NCBI RefSeq assembly: GCF_902148845.1
Contig: NW_021941374.1
Span: 1,383,814 to 1,447,813, forward strand
From: Salarias fasciatus
Lineage: Eukaryota > Chordata > Actinopteri > Blenniiformes > Blenniidae
DNA length: 64,000 nucleotides
Direction: 5' to 3'
Position numbers and translations under genes: made by a program. The notes under the pieces were generated by a model. That model ran no database searches, was not told the origin of the DNA, and saw only the letters and a program-made list of their open reading frames with translations. Numbering within the stretch: the first letter of the stretch is position 1; each line of letters opens with the position of its first letter. Shown here piece after piece: positions 44,502 through 54,654 of the stretch.

Positions 44502-46910
44502 GTGTCTTGTCTTTAAAGGTGTTTTTGGTGATGAATCCTGCCCCACCATTGTGACTGTAGTGTGACTGTACTGACTTTAGTATGACTCCAGTGTGACTGC
44601 AGTGTAGTGTGACTGTAGTGCAGTGTGACTGTAGTGTGACTGCAGTGCAGTGTGACTGTAGTGCAGTGTGACTGTAGTGTGACTGCAGTGCAGTGTGACT
44701 GTAGTGCAGTGTGACTGTAGTGTGACTGCAGTGCAGTGTGACTGTAGTGCAGTGTGACTGTAGTGTGACTGCAGTGCAGTGTGACTGTAGTGCAGTGTGA
44801 CTGTAGTGTGACTGCAGTGCAGTGTGACTGCAGTGCAGTGTGACTGCAGTGCAGTGTGACTGTAGTGCAGTGTGACTGTAGTGTGACTGCAGTGCAGTGT
44901 GACTGTAGTGCAGTGTGACTGTAGTGTGACTGTAGTGTAGTGTGACTGCAGTGTGACTGCAGTGCAGTGTGACTGCAGTGCAGTGTGACTGCAGTGCAGT
45001 GTGACTGTAGTGCAGTGTGACTGTAGTGTGACTGCAGTGCAGTGTGACTGTAGTGCAGTGTGACTGTAGTGTGACTGCAGTGCAGTGTGACTGTAGTGTG
45101 ACTGCAGTGCAGTGTGACTGTAGTGTGACTGCAGTGCAGTGTGACTGTAGTGCAGTGTGACTGTAGTGTGACTGCAGTGCAGTGTGACTGTAGTGTGACT
45201 GTAGTGTAGTGTGACTGCAGTGTGACTGCAGTGCAGTGTGACTGCAGTGCAGTGTGACTGCAGTGCAGTGTGACTGTAGTGCAGTGTGACTGTAGTGTGA
45301 CTGCAGTGCAGTGTGACTGCAGTGCAGTGTGACTGTAGTGTGACTGCAGTGCAGTGTGACTGTAGTGTGACTGCAGTGCAGTGTGACTGTAGTGTGACTG
45401 CAGTGCAGTGTGACTGTAGTGTGACTGCAGTGCAGTGTGACTGCAGTGCAGTGTGACTGCAGTGTGACTGCAGTGCAGTGTGACTGTAGTGTAGTGTGAC
45501 TGCAGTGCAGTGTGACTGCAGTGCAGTGTGACTGCAGTGCAGTGTGACTGTAGTGCAGTGTGACTGTAGTGTGACTGCAGTGCAGTGTGACTGTAGTGTA
45601 GTGTGACTGCAGTGTAACTGTAGTGCAGCGTGACTGCAGTGTGACTGCAGTGTGACTGTAGTGCAGCGTGACTGTAGTGCAGCGTGACTGTGACTGTAGT
45701 GCAATGTGATTGTAGTGTGACTGTAGTGTTGTTTCAGTCCCGTCACAACATGACTCCTCCGGACTGGGTGACGCCTGACGTCCTGCAGAAGCTGCGTGTG
45801 CTCAAAGACTTCGGCTTCCTGGTAAGACTTCAGAATAAAAGCTGGGCACTCTGTGACGCTGGCCTCCATGCTGACGGTGTTGGGAACGTCCACAGGTCAC
45901 GTTTGGAGTTCACAAACAGGTGGAGAAGAGCCGACTGCAGGGAGGTGAGTTACAGTCAGCGGCTAAGCCCCGCCCACAAATTCAAATCCACCAATAGGCT
46001 GTTAGCACAAGCCCAGCCCAGCCTGTAGCACTCAGCCAGGCACTTCTGGAGCTGAGGCGCCGGCTGCTTCATGTGTTTGGCTCTGTCAGTCAGTGGAGGT
46101 GAGGTGTTACCCTCCACCCTCTGACGGGGTTCTGCTGTTCCGCTGTCTTCCAGGGATGCTTCTTGCTGAAATCGTCAAGGATCTTTCCCAGATGGCGTCC
46201 TGGGATCCCAAGCAACGCCTCAAACTGAAGATGCTGTCAGCGGTGAGCTGCTTTCCCTTCAGGCTCCGCCCCCTGCCTCCCTCTCTGAAGCCCCTCCCCC
46301 TCCTATCTGAAGCTCCTCCTCCCTGAAGCCCCTCCCCCCTCTAAGCCTCTCTCTTAACCCCTCCCCCTGCTCTAAGCCCCTCCCCCTCCTGTCCGCAGCA
46401 TGACACCACCCTGGTGGCGCTGCAGTCCAGCCTGAACGTGTACGGGGGGAAGCAGCCGCCGTACGCGTCCTGCCACATGGTGGAGCTGTACCGGGAGGAC
46501 GACGGCTCGCCGTCGGTGGCCATGCTGTTCCGTAACGACAGCGGCGTCCCGCCGTACCCGCTGCAGCTGCCGGGCTGCGGGTTCTACTGCCCGCTGGACC
46601 GCTTCCTCAACCTCACCGCGCCGTCCATCTCCTCCGACCGGGACCGCGAATGCCAGCTGCCGGCGGAGGGGGCGGAGTCAGGTCGGTCACTGGACGCACC
46701 GTGATGCCATGGAAACGGGGAAACACAAAATGTCACTTACTGAAAAGGCGGCGTCCTGTCCTCTGTCCTCCAGGCGTCCTCCTGGTCCTGGCCCTGTCCT
46801 CCTGCTCCCTGCTGCTGCTCATCGTCCTGCTCATGGCCGTCCTCTGCTGGAGGAAGACTCCCATGGTGACGCGGGGCTACCAGCACGTCGACGCCGGGGA
46901 CGAGTCCTGA
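40423..46910 (+). CDS. acp2: Lysosomal acid phosphatase 2
   Basis: Eleven exons: 40423-40512, 42149-42244, 43671-43757, 43832-43984, 44054-44152, 44341-44430, 45738-45821, 45896-45944, 46154-46242, 46399-46681 and 46774-46910. All have GT-AG borders and matching phases, giving 418 residues (human 423). The enzyme is a histidine acid phosphatase that removes phosphate from monoesters, including mannose-6-phosphate tags, in lysosomes. It starts with a signal peptide (about residues 1-21), then the catalytic RHGDRSP motif at the exon 1/2 border region and the proton-donor HD at the start of exon 10 (HDTTLV). Several N-glycosylation sites are visible (NES, NET, NIT, NKT, NNT, NMT, NDS, NLT). A transmembrane segment ([19 protein letters not shown]) and a short cytosolic tail with GYQHV, a YXX-hydrophobic endosomal sorting signal like human GYRHV, mark it as ACP2 rather than the secreted prostatic form. 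Introns 1, 2 and 6 are expanded by minisatellites. Confidence 0.95.
41395..41905. repeat. 25-bp minisatellite in acp2 intron 1
   Basis: About 20 copies of a 25-bp unit, CTTCCTGTTCCACTGGAGCC plus ACTCA, with occasional one-base deletions and ACTTACTG variants. Confidence 0.94.
42680..43545. repeat. 27-bp minisatellite in acp2 intron 2, inverted kin of nalf1 arrays
   Basis: About 30 copies of CCTGTAGCC(T/C)GTCACTACTTCC plus TGGTT. This is the reverse complement of the 27-bp unit in nalf1 intron 1, more than 33 kb away. Some junctions are shortened (CCTACTACTTCC). It lies between acp2 exons 2 and 3 and ends about 125 bp before exon 3. Confidence 0.94.
44433..44500. repeat. (CA)n microsatellite in acp2 intron 6
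   Basis: CA and CACG repeats that begin within a few bases of the acp2 exon 6 donor (44431). Confidence 0.93.
44575..45730. repeat. GTGACTG(T/C)AGT minisatellite in acp2 intron 6
   Basis: Over 1.1 kb of modules GTGACTGTAGT, GTGACTGCAGT and GCAGT in varying order, with blocks of about 42 bp that recur. The array runs to within about 10 bp of the exon 7 acceptor (45737), so it covers the expected branch-point region. The minus strand is open for more than 400 codons ([14 protein letters not shown]...), which is repeat translation. Confidence 0.94.
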
Positions 46911-47143
46911 CAGGAGCGCCCCCTGCTGCCGGGGGACAGCAGCGAGGACGACGGACTCTGAACCCTGACCCCCGACCTCCAGAGGACTGGCAGAGCTTCT
47001 TCTGTGTTAATTCATCAGCTGTTGAAATCCTCCAATCTGCTTCATTCTCAGTGGATCCTGACAGGAAGGCTGGACCAATCAGGAGCCTCAGAGGGACGTA
47101 CTGATACCGGACGATACTGCACCACCCACTCCCACTCTTTAAC

Positions 47144-47149
47144 ATTAAA
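47144..47149 (+). terminator. Candidate acp2 poly(A) signal (ATTAAA)
   Basis: ATTAAA variant signal 234 bp after the acp2 stop and just before a minisatellite. An AATAAA also occurs at about 48184-48189, so a longer 3' UTR spanning the repeat is possible. Confidence 0.35.
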
Positions 47150-47164
47150 AGCAGGACCGTCAGT

Positions 47165-47645
47165 TATGTTCTAGTGTCGGTACTCGGTATCGGGGAGTAG
47201 CTGAAGGTTAGTATCGGTACTCAGTATCGGGGAGTAGCTGAAGGTTAGTATCGGTACTCAGTATCGGGGAGTAGCTGAAGGTTAGTATCGGTACTCAGTA
47301 TCAGGGAGTAGCTGAAGGTTAGTATGGGCACTCAGTATCTGGGAGTAGCTGAAGGTTAGTATCGGTACTCAGTATCGGGGAGTAGCTGAAGGTTAGTATC
47401 GGTACTCAGTATCAGGGAGTAGCTGAAGGTTAGTATCGGTACTCGGTATCGGGGAGTAGCTGAAGGTTAGTATCGGTACTCAGTATCAGGGAGTAGCTGA
47501 AGGTTAGTATCAGTACTCGGTATCGGGGAGTAGCTGAAGGTTAGTATCAGTACTCGGTATCGGGGAGTAGCTGATGGTCAGTATCGGTACTCGGTATCGG
47601 GGAGTAGCTGATGGTCAGTATCGGTACTCGGTATCAGTTCGTCCC
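47165..47645. repeat. 37-bp minisatellite 3' of acp2
   Basis: About 13 copies of a 37-bp unit containing AGTATCGGTACTC(A/G)GTATCGG, GGAGTAGCTG and AAGGTT. It may be within the acp2 3' UTR if the distal poly(A) signal is used. Confidence 0.93.
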
Positions 47646-47759
47646 TCGAGCTGATTGGTCGGATCAGTAAAGTGCCGTTCTCTGTAAAGGTCCAGACGGA
47701 TGATGTAAATTTAAATTTGATTTAAAGGACTGAATGTTGATGATGATTGATGTGCCTTA

Positions 47760-47861
<102 letters not shown>

Positions 47862-48105
47862 GGTGAAGAGTCCCTGGAATCGCTGTTCATTTCTCAGAAG
47901 TTCACCTTTTGTTGGTTTAGACTCTTGAATCTGAATCCAGATCAAACATTTGGATCAGGAAGTGAGCAGCTGACACACACACACACACAGACACACACAC
48001 ACACCGTGTGTGTATTTGAGCAGCTGTGGCTCAGGTGAGACTCAGCAGTTTTCTGGGAAAACTCAAAATAACATTTACAAGTCAAATAAACAGCAAACAG
48101 TGATG

Positions 48106-48150
<45 letters not shown>

Positions 48151-48154
<4 letters not shown>

Positions 48155-48870
48155 TGCGTGTGCGTGTCTTTTCATTAAAGAGGAATAAAGATTCTGAACT
48201 GAAGCTGGCTCTGTGTTCTTGGTCCTCTGCTCTGCCGAGGAGCCGCTGAGCAGGGAGCCTCACATTGTGCTGGAGTTGGAATCCCGCTCCAGCCTGGGAT
48301 GGACTCTGGTCCTGGTCTCGTGTGCGGTACCAGACCAGGACCAGGACCTTGGTCCCAGATGGAACATCTGCTCATGGCTGGGTTACCAACTAATTACTGG
48401 TCAAGCTGCTGGCCTCTTATTCTGAAAACCACCACCCCACTTCACCATGACAACATGGAACACGGTTGAAGAACCAGACTCAGAGCATCACCAGGAACCC
48501 AAACAGCAGAACCAGTGGAGGAGAACACAAGGAACTGAACCCATAGAGTTGTAATAATCAGAGATCACAGTGAATCTAAAATGACTGAGTTATTGATCAG
48601 TGTTTACATCCTGACAGAGGGTCTGGAGGAATGAGAGCAGTGGAAGAAAACCTGGACCTGGTAAACTTGGAATCCTGGTCTTGGACCTGGTCCTGGTCTG
48701 GAGCAGACTGATGAAGGGAGCGTGTCAGGCTACTCGCTGGTTCTGGTGTTTGTTCTGAGGTCTGACTCCTGTAGATTAGATTTTTCTGTCACCAATGGCC
48801 GAATTAAACAGTGTTTTGTGATTTTTTTATTGACCTGTGTGTTTTAATTGGGGTCTGCAGTACCGCTCTT
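48151..48870. other. acp2-u2af1 spacer
   Basis: Non-repetitive intergenic sequence. Apart from an AATAAA near 48184, no functional element is recognised. Confidence 0.5.
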
Positions 48871-48960
48871 CGCCGCGGGGCGAAAATGGCGCTGTGATTG
48901 GATGGCGGCGCTGTGACGACCCAAACCGCCAAAAACCTGGAGAAGAAGCAGAAGAAGAAA
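48871..48960 (+). promoter_or_regulatory. u2af1 promoter / 5' UTR
   Basis: Immediately upstream of the u2af1 ATG are a YY1-like AAAATGGCG (about 48883-48891), an inverted CCAAT box (GATTGG, 48896-48901), a second ATGGCGGCG and, at the start codon itself, AAAATGGCGG. No TATA box is seen. This fits a housekeeping promoter with downstream YY1 sites, by motif only. Confidence 0.5.
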
Positions 48961-50027
48961 ATGGCGGAGTACCTGGCGTCCATTTTCGGCACAGAGAAAG
49001 ACAAGTGAGTTTTATTTCTCGTTTCCCTGCACTCCGGGCCTCCGCAGCGTCTCCGCGAGAGGCGCTTCTGCAGGGGGGCTTCGTCCTGCCGGCCCGGCTC
49101 GCTCTGGTCTCTGCAGCCGCGCTGGAGCTCACGCTTAACCCGACGTTAGCATGAGGGAGCTAACGGGAAGCTAACGAGAAGTGAGCGAGAAGCTAACGGG
49201 AAGTGAGCGACGAGCTAACGAGAGGCTAACGAAGTGCATGATAAGTGAACGAGAGGCTAACGAGAAGCTAACGATAGGCTAACGGGAAGCGAGCGCATTG
49301 AATGGAACTCATGGAGCTAACTAAGCTAGCCGTTAGCTTCTGGTGTTCCCCAGCATTCTGCTCTATAAACATAAATTAAATATATTGATCTATCGATCTG
49401 GACCGAGTGGCGGGACACACCTGGACATGGTCTGTGTTACTGAAGAGCCAGTTAGCGAGCAGAGCCGGGCTGGCGGTTCATGCAGCATGAGGCTAGCTGC
49501 TAGCATACAGCACCAGAGTGGGATTGTTCCACTGCTAATCCATCAGAGAGGCTGCTGCAGCAGACCTGATGTGTGGCTTCAGCTCGTGAGCTCAAACACC
49601 GTGGAGGTTCCCTATGTGGAGGTTTTGCTTTGATTATCTGGTCCTACATGGACTGTGTGTCTTTAATCCCCGAGTCCACATCTGGGTCAGAGTTGAAGCC
49701 GTGAGCCGGCCGAGAGTTGTGTTTCCTGGTTCCGGTTCTGTGTGGAACGCTGAAGAGGAACGTGTTGTGTCTCCTCCAGGGTCAACTGCTCCTTCTACTT
49801 CAAGATCGGAGCCTGCAGACATGGAGACCGCTGCTCCAGATTACACAACAAGCCAACGTTCAGCCAGGTCAGCCGGCGCCTGTGTGTGTGTGTGTGTGTG
49901 TGTGAGTGTGAGTGTGTGAGTGTGAATGACTGACCCCTTTGCTTCTTCCTCCAGACCATCCTGATCCAGAACATCTACCGGAATCCTCAGAACAGCGCTC
50001 AGACGGCCGACGCATCCCGCTGTAAGT

Positions 50028-50093
<66 letters not shown>

Positions 50094-53000
50094 GATGAAT
50101 GTCCATATATGCTCACTTCCTCCTCTGCAACATCAATCAGACAGATGGGAGTAGAGTTGGGAAGACCACATGACGTACACGCAATGCATGATGGTCGGGG
50201 CAGGCCGGGAAATGCAAACAACAAAACAAGTGTTGATCAGTATGCGTTGTCCCCGATAAACCAATCAATAATCCAGAGAAGTAGTCCAGCGATTCCAACA
50301 GAGTGACAGTTCTGATCCCCTCGCTCCGGCCTGCCTTTCCCATGACTCTTTGCAGCAGTGACGTCACACTTCCCATCTCTATAGGTAGATTCCCCGTTTC
50401 CATGACAATGTGAGAATGCTTGATTTTGAAACCGATGTCTGTTTCCTTGGAAACCCTGAAACGGTATAGTTAGTGTCACAGCAATAAGCACTGTTACCTC
50501 TCGTTCCACCGAGACAGTGTTTTCAAAAAGTTGCGTTTTCCCCCCCGTTTCCACGGAGACCAAGTGAAGAGGCTTCAGAAAGTCTTGTGTGAGCCGTCTC
50601 CATGGAAACGGGAGTGGAAGCATGCTGAGAGCGTTGTCGTGGTTTTACAAAGTGTTTTCCTGGCGTGTCCACAGTCAGGTGTTTATTGAAAAGTTGCATT
50701 TTCCCGTTTTCACTAAGTTGGAGTTGAAGTGTTATTAAAAAGTGCCGCTTTTCCCAGTTTCCATGGAGACGCATTAGGAGAGATTTCGAGAAGTTTGGTT
50801 TTTTCCATTTCCACAGAGACTGATTTGAGGCGTTTTTCAGAAGTAGTTTTCTGGCGTTGTCATGGAGTCGGTGTGTTGTTTGAATAGTTGTGTTTCCACG
50901 GAGACATATTTTGAAAAGTGTCACTGAGTCAGAATGTGTTCCAGGCGCCGTCAGTGATGTGGAGATGCAGGAACACTACGACGAGTTCTTCGAGGTGGGT
51001 CACTCTTCTAGAGCACGCCATGTTGCCGTGGCAACGACGCGGTCGCCGTGGCGATGACGCCGTCGCCTGTGCTCCCTACAGGAAGTGTTCACGGAGATGG
51101 AGGAGAAGTACGGGGAGGTGGAGGAGATGAACGTGTGTGACAACCTGGGAGACCACCTGGTGGGCAACGTCTACGTCAAGGTGGGTGGCACAACGCCGGG
51201 ACGCTACGGCGGGAGAGGAGGACACCGGGAGCGCTGAGGCAGCTGTGTGTGTGTGTGCGTGTGCGTGTGTCAGTTCCGCCGTGAGGAGGACGCGGAGAAA
51301 GCCGTCATGGACCTGAACAACCGCTGGTTCAACGGCCAGCCCATCCACGCCGAGCTGTCCCCCGTCACCGACTTCAGGGAGGCCTGCTGCCGCCAGTACG
51401 AGATGGGGTGAGTACCAGAACCGGGACCGGGACCCTGACCCAGACTAGACCTGGACCTGACCCAGTACGAGATGGGGTGAGTACCAGAACCGGGACCGGG
51501 ACCCTGACCCAGACTAGACCTGGACCTGACCCAGTACGAGATGGGGTGAGTACTGGACGACACCTGGACCTGGACCTGGCCCTGGACCTGGATCTGACCT
51601 GGACTAGACCAGACCTGGACCCAGACTAGACCTGACCCAGTACGAGATGGGGTGAGTACCAGACCTGATCAGATCAAGCCCAGTCAAACCTGACCCAACT
51701 CAACCAGACCAGCCTCAGACCTAGCCTCAGACCAGCCTCAGACCCAGCCTCAGACCCAGCCTCAGACCTAGCCTCAGACCAGCCTCAGACCCAGCCTCAG
51801 ACCCAGCCTCAGACCCAGCCTCAGACCCAGCCTCAGACCAGCCTCAGACCAGCCTCAGACCCAGCCTCAGACCAGCCTCAGACCAGCCTCAGACCAGCCT
51901 CAGACCAGCCTCAGACCCAGCCTCAGACCTAGACTCAGACCAGCCTCAGACCAGCCTCAGACCAGCCTCAGACCAGCCTCAGACCAGCCTCAGACCCAGC
52001 CTCAGACCTAGACTCAGACCAGACTCAGACCTAGACTCAGACCTAGACTCAGACCCAGCCTCAGACCCAGCCTCAGACCAGCCTCAGACCAGCCTCAGAC
52101 CAGCCTCAGACCCAGCCTCAGACCTAGACTCAGACCAGCCTCAGACCAGCCTCAGACCAGCCTCAGACCAGCCTCAGACCAGCCTCAGACCCAGCCTCAG
52201 ACCTAGACTCAGACCAGACTCAGACCTAGACTCAGACCTAGACTCAGACCAGCCTCAGACCAGCCTCAGACCAGCCTCAGACCAGCCTCAGACCAGACTC
52301 AGACCAGACTCAGACCTAGACTCAGACCTAGACTCAGACCCAGCCTCAGACCCAGCCTCAGACCAGCCTCAGACCCAGCCTCAGACCTAGACTCAGACCT
52401 AGACTCAGACCTAGACTCAGACCCAGCCTCAGACCCAGCCTCAGACCAGCCTCAGACCCAGCCTCAGACCAGCCTCAGACCCAGCCTCAGACCAGACTCA
52501 GACCAGCCTCAGACCTAGACTCAGACCTAGACTCAGACCTAGACTCAGACCTAGACTCAGACCCAGCCTCAGACCCAGCCTCAGACCAGCCTCAGACCAG
52601 CCTCAGACCAGCCTCAGACCCAGCCTCAGACCAGCCTCAGACCAGCCTCAGACCAGACTAGGGCTGGGCGATATAGTCAAAAAATTAAATCTCTTTTTTG
52701 CTTGCTTGACATCCGATAAAGGATTTTGATTTATTTTTTTTTCTGTGTAAAGGAGCACAACTTAACATTTTTCAAAAAACCAAATCGTCAGCATTTAAGT
52801 GTGTAGGCAGTGCAGTTATTACTGAGGTCATTTTAACAGGAACGCTTCATAAATAAAGAAATAACAGGACAACTGGAGAAAAATGAACAATTTATAAAAA
52901 ATCCCACAGATCAAATTTAAGCGCCGACAGAACATCATTTTCATTTGTATCACACCGTAAATCCTCTCATAATGACCTGTACTCCATTAGAAGCCCGTCT

Positions 53001-53806
53001 CCTTTACTGACCGGGTGTCTTTGAAGAAAGTTCACAAAAACTGCCTCCAAATACAAGCTGGGTTTTTTTTGTTTTTTGTTTTTCTCTGTGAAGCGCTGCA
53101 GCGCTGTACTGACAGTAGTCTGTGCTCCAGCGCCAGTCCTCCTGCTGTGGCCGCTGTGTGTATTACAGGCGTCCGGTAAAAGTGGCGGAGCGACAGAAAA
53201 CATGAAACTCCATGTTGAGATTTGATTTTTTTCACATCGATGTGAAAAATAAAATCAAATTAATGGAATTAATTCGATATGTCACCCAGCTGTAGACCAG
53301 ACCCATACTCGGACCCAGCCCCAGCAGGGTGTCTGGTCCTGGTTTATGGCCCTGCTCTGCCCTGCTCGGCCCTGCTGGTAGTTTGCCCTGTGCTGCTGTT
53401 GATACAGATAGTGTGTTCTCACACTGTGTTCTCTCCTCCCCTCATGGGCTCCCACGTTTCTCTGCTCTGCCGTGACGGACTGTCTGTCTGTCCCCCCGTC
53501 CCTGTCCCCCCGTCCCCGTCAGGGAGTGCACCCGTGGAGGCTTCTGTAACTTCATGCACCTGAAGCCGATCTCCAGGGAGCTGCGCCGGGAGCTGTACGG
53601 CCGCCGCAGGAAACGGTGAGAGCCCGGTCCCGGTCCCGGACCCAGTCCCGGACCCGTCCCCGTCCCCACTGACCCGCTCTGTGTCTCCCATCAGGCACCG
53701 CTCCCGCTCTCGCTCCCGGGAAAGACGCTCGCGCTCCAGGGACCGGCGGCGGGACCGCGAGAGGCCGCGGAGGTCCAGGGACCGGGAGCGTTCTGGAAGG
53801 TTTTGA
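48961..53806 (+). CDS. u2af1: U2 snRNP auxiliary factor 35-kDa subunit
   Basis: Eight exons: 48961-49004, 49780-49867, 49955-50021, 50945-50994, 51082-51180, 51274-51407, 53523-53615 and 53695-53806 (stop TGA 53804-53806). All junctions are GT-AG and in phase, giving 228 residues (human 240). The protein pairs with U2AF2 and reads the AG of 3' splice sites. It has zinc finger 1 (about 16-44, CRHGDRCSR with S34), a U2AF-homology RRM (about 65-147), zinc finger 2 (about 149-177, [20 protein letters not shown] with Q157) and a C-terminal RS tail without the human polyglycine run. Exon 3 is 67 nt and encodes [17 protein letters not shown], closest to the alternative isoform-b exon of vertebrates as I recall it; the isoform-a version was not found nearby. 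Intron 6 contains extra copies of the exon 6 end, a long CCTCAGACC array and a MITE-like insert. The gene is upstream of cbs, as in human 21q22.3. Confidence 0.96.
50029..50092. repeat. (CA)n microsatellite in u2af1 intron 3
   Basis: About 32 CA dinucleotides starting seven bases after the u2af1 exon 3 donor. Intronic CA tracts next to a 5' splice site can bind hnRNP L and alter exon use in other genes; whether that happens here is unknown. Confidence 0.95.
50385..50935. repeat. Dispersed CCATGGAGAC / TTTTCAAAAAGTTGC repeat in u2af1 intron 3
   Basis: Diverged units of about 50-60 bp, each with a TTTCCA(C/T)GGAGAC core and a variant of GTTTTCAAAAAGTTG. The same pair of motifs occurs singly at about 9509, 11028, 33546, 39837 and 61790. 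Confidence 0.7.
51393..51660 (+). repeat. Tandem copies of the u2af1 exon 6 end and its donor
   Basis: The sequence CCAGTACGAGATGGGGTGAG, the last 15 bases of exon 6 plus the 5' splice site, occurs at 51393, 51462, 51531 and 51637. The first three are spaced exactly 69 bp apart, with CCGGGACCGGGACCCTGACC between the first pairs. The true donor is at 51408. Reading past it meets an in-frame TGA (51409-51411). Confidence 0.93.
51700..52655. repeat. 10-12 bp minisatellite CCTCAGACC(CAG/TAG) in u2af1 intron 6
   Basis: About 85 copies of short modules CAGCCTCAGACC, AGCCTCAGACC and TAGACTCAGACC. Larger blocks with the same module order repeat, for instance around 51930-52030 and 52100-52210, indicating segmental duplication inside the array. 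Confidence 0.94.
52658..53294. mobile_element. MITE-like element in u2af1 intron 6
   Basis: The left end CTAGGGCTGGGCGATAT and the right end (reverse complement CTACAGCTGGGTGACATAT) form imperfect terminal inverted repeats around ~635 bp of AT-rich, non-coding sequence. ACCAGA stands on both sides, but the host repeat makes target-site duplication hard to prove. A terminus of a related element ends near 7150. Class not resolved. Confidence 0.6.
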
Positions 53807-53972
53807 GGGGGCCCGGACCCCCCGTCCCCCATCCTCTGTCCCCAGTCCCAGCAGTGACCACCCTTCTGTCCCCGGTTTTTTTTTTCTTCAGTTTTTTCAT
53901 GAATTGTTGGACGTGTTTCTGTTTTTCTTTTATTCCCTTTTTTTTAATGAATGGAGCTCGTGTCGCTTTCTC

Positions 53973-53978
53973 AATAAA
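53973..53978 (+). terminator. u2af1 poly(A) signal
   Basis: AATAAA 167 bp after the u2af1 stop codon, following a T-rich 3' UTR. It is the first canonical signal downstream and well placed. Confidence 0.65.
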
Positions 53979-53984
53979 ACATTT

Positions 53985-54654
53985 GTAACCTCAAGTCTCC
54001 GGCTGTCCCTCTGCCCTGTCCTGCTGTCCACCGAGAGGCCAGGAACCGGACCGGACCGGACCGGCTCAGTCCGGATGAAACCAGTGAAATTAACCAAGGA
54101 AAGGAACAGCTGAGAGCTAGCTAACACTGGAGCTGTTAGCTCTGCAAGAGAAACGGGCCGACTGAAGTAGTGTGGCTGTGGTGGTTGTTGTGGCTGTTGT
54201 GACTGTTGTGACTACGTTGACAACACTGGAGACCGCCTGCAGCTCCCACAAAGACTCACCTGGTTTTTAAACGACGTGTCAACAGGCCTGACACTCATGC
54301 TAGCTGTGTCCTTGCTAACTAGCATCAGCTTCAACTACCCACAATGCAACAGCTGGAGAGGCTTTGCCGCGTTGTCAGGAGGACAGTAATTATTCTGAAA
54401 TGTTGCAACGTTCTCAAAACTCCTGAGTTGTGGTTGGAGGTTCAAAATAAAGGCAGCTTACATAACAGTGGGTACACAGGTAACAGGAAGAGGCTGATAA
54501 GATATTTATCATCTGATGGCTTTATTGACTTGTTATTGACTCTGTTTATCAGCATTAATGCTGATTGATGGTTTCCTGTTGGGAAAAGAACTTTGCTGCT
54601 AACAGACTGTAGTGGAACGAGGTAGAACGTCATGAGACTGAAGTGGAACGCTGT
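53985..54654. other. u2af1-LINE spacer
   Basis: Intergenic sequence with a short GTTGTGGCTGTTGTGACT repeat at about 54175-54215. No gene is recognised. Confidence 0.5.

Noticed and set aside
44577-45893. 438-codon minus-strand ORF rich in SHCTAVTL
   Set aside because: Translation of the acp2 intron 6 repeat; its frame also crosses acp2 exon 7 on the wrong strand.
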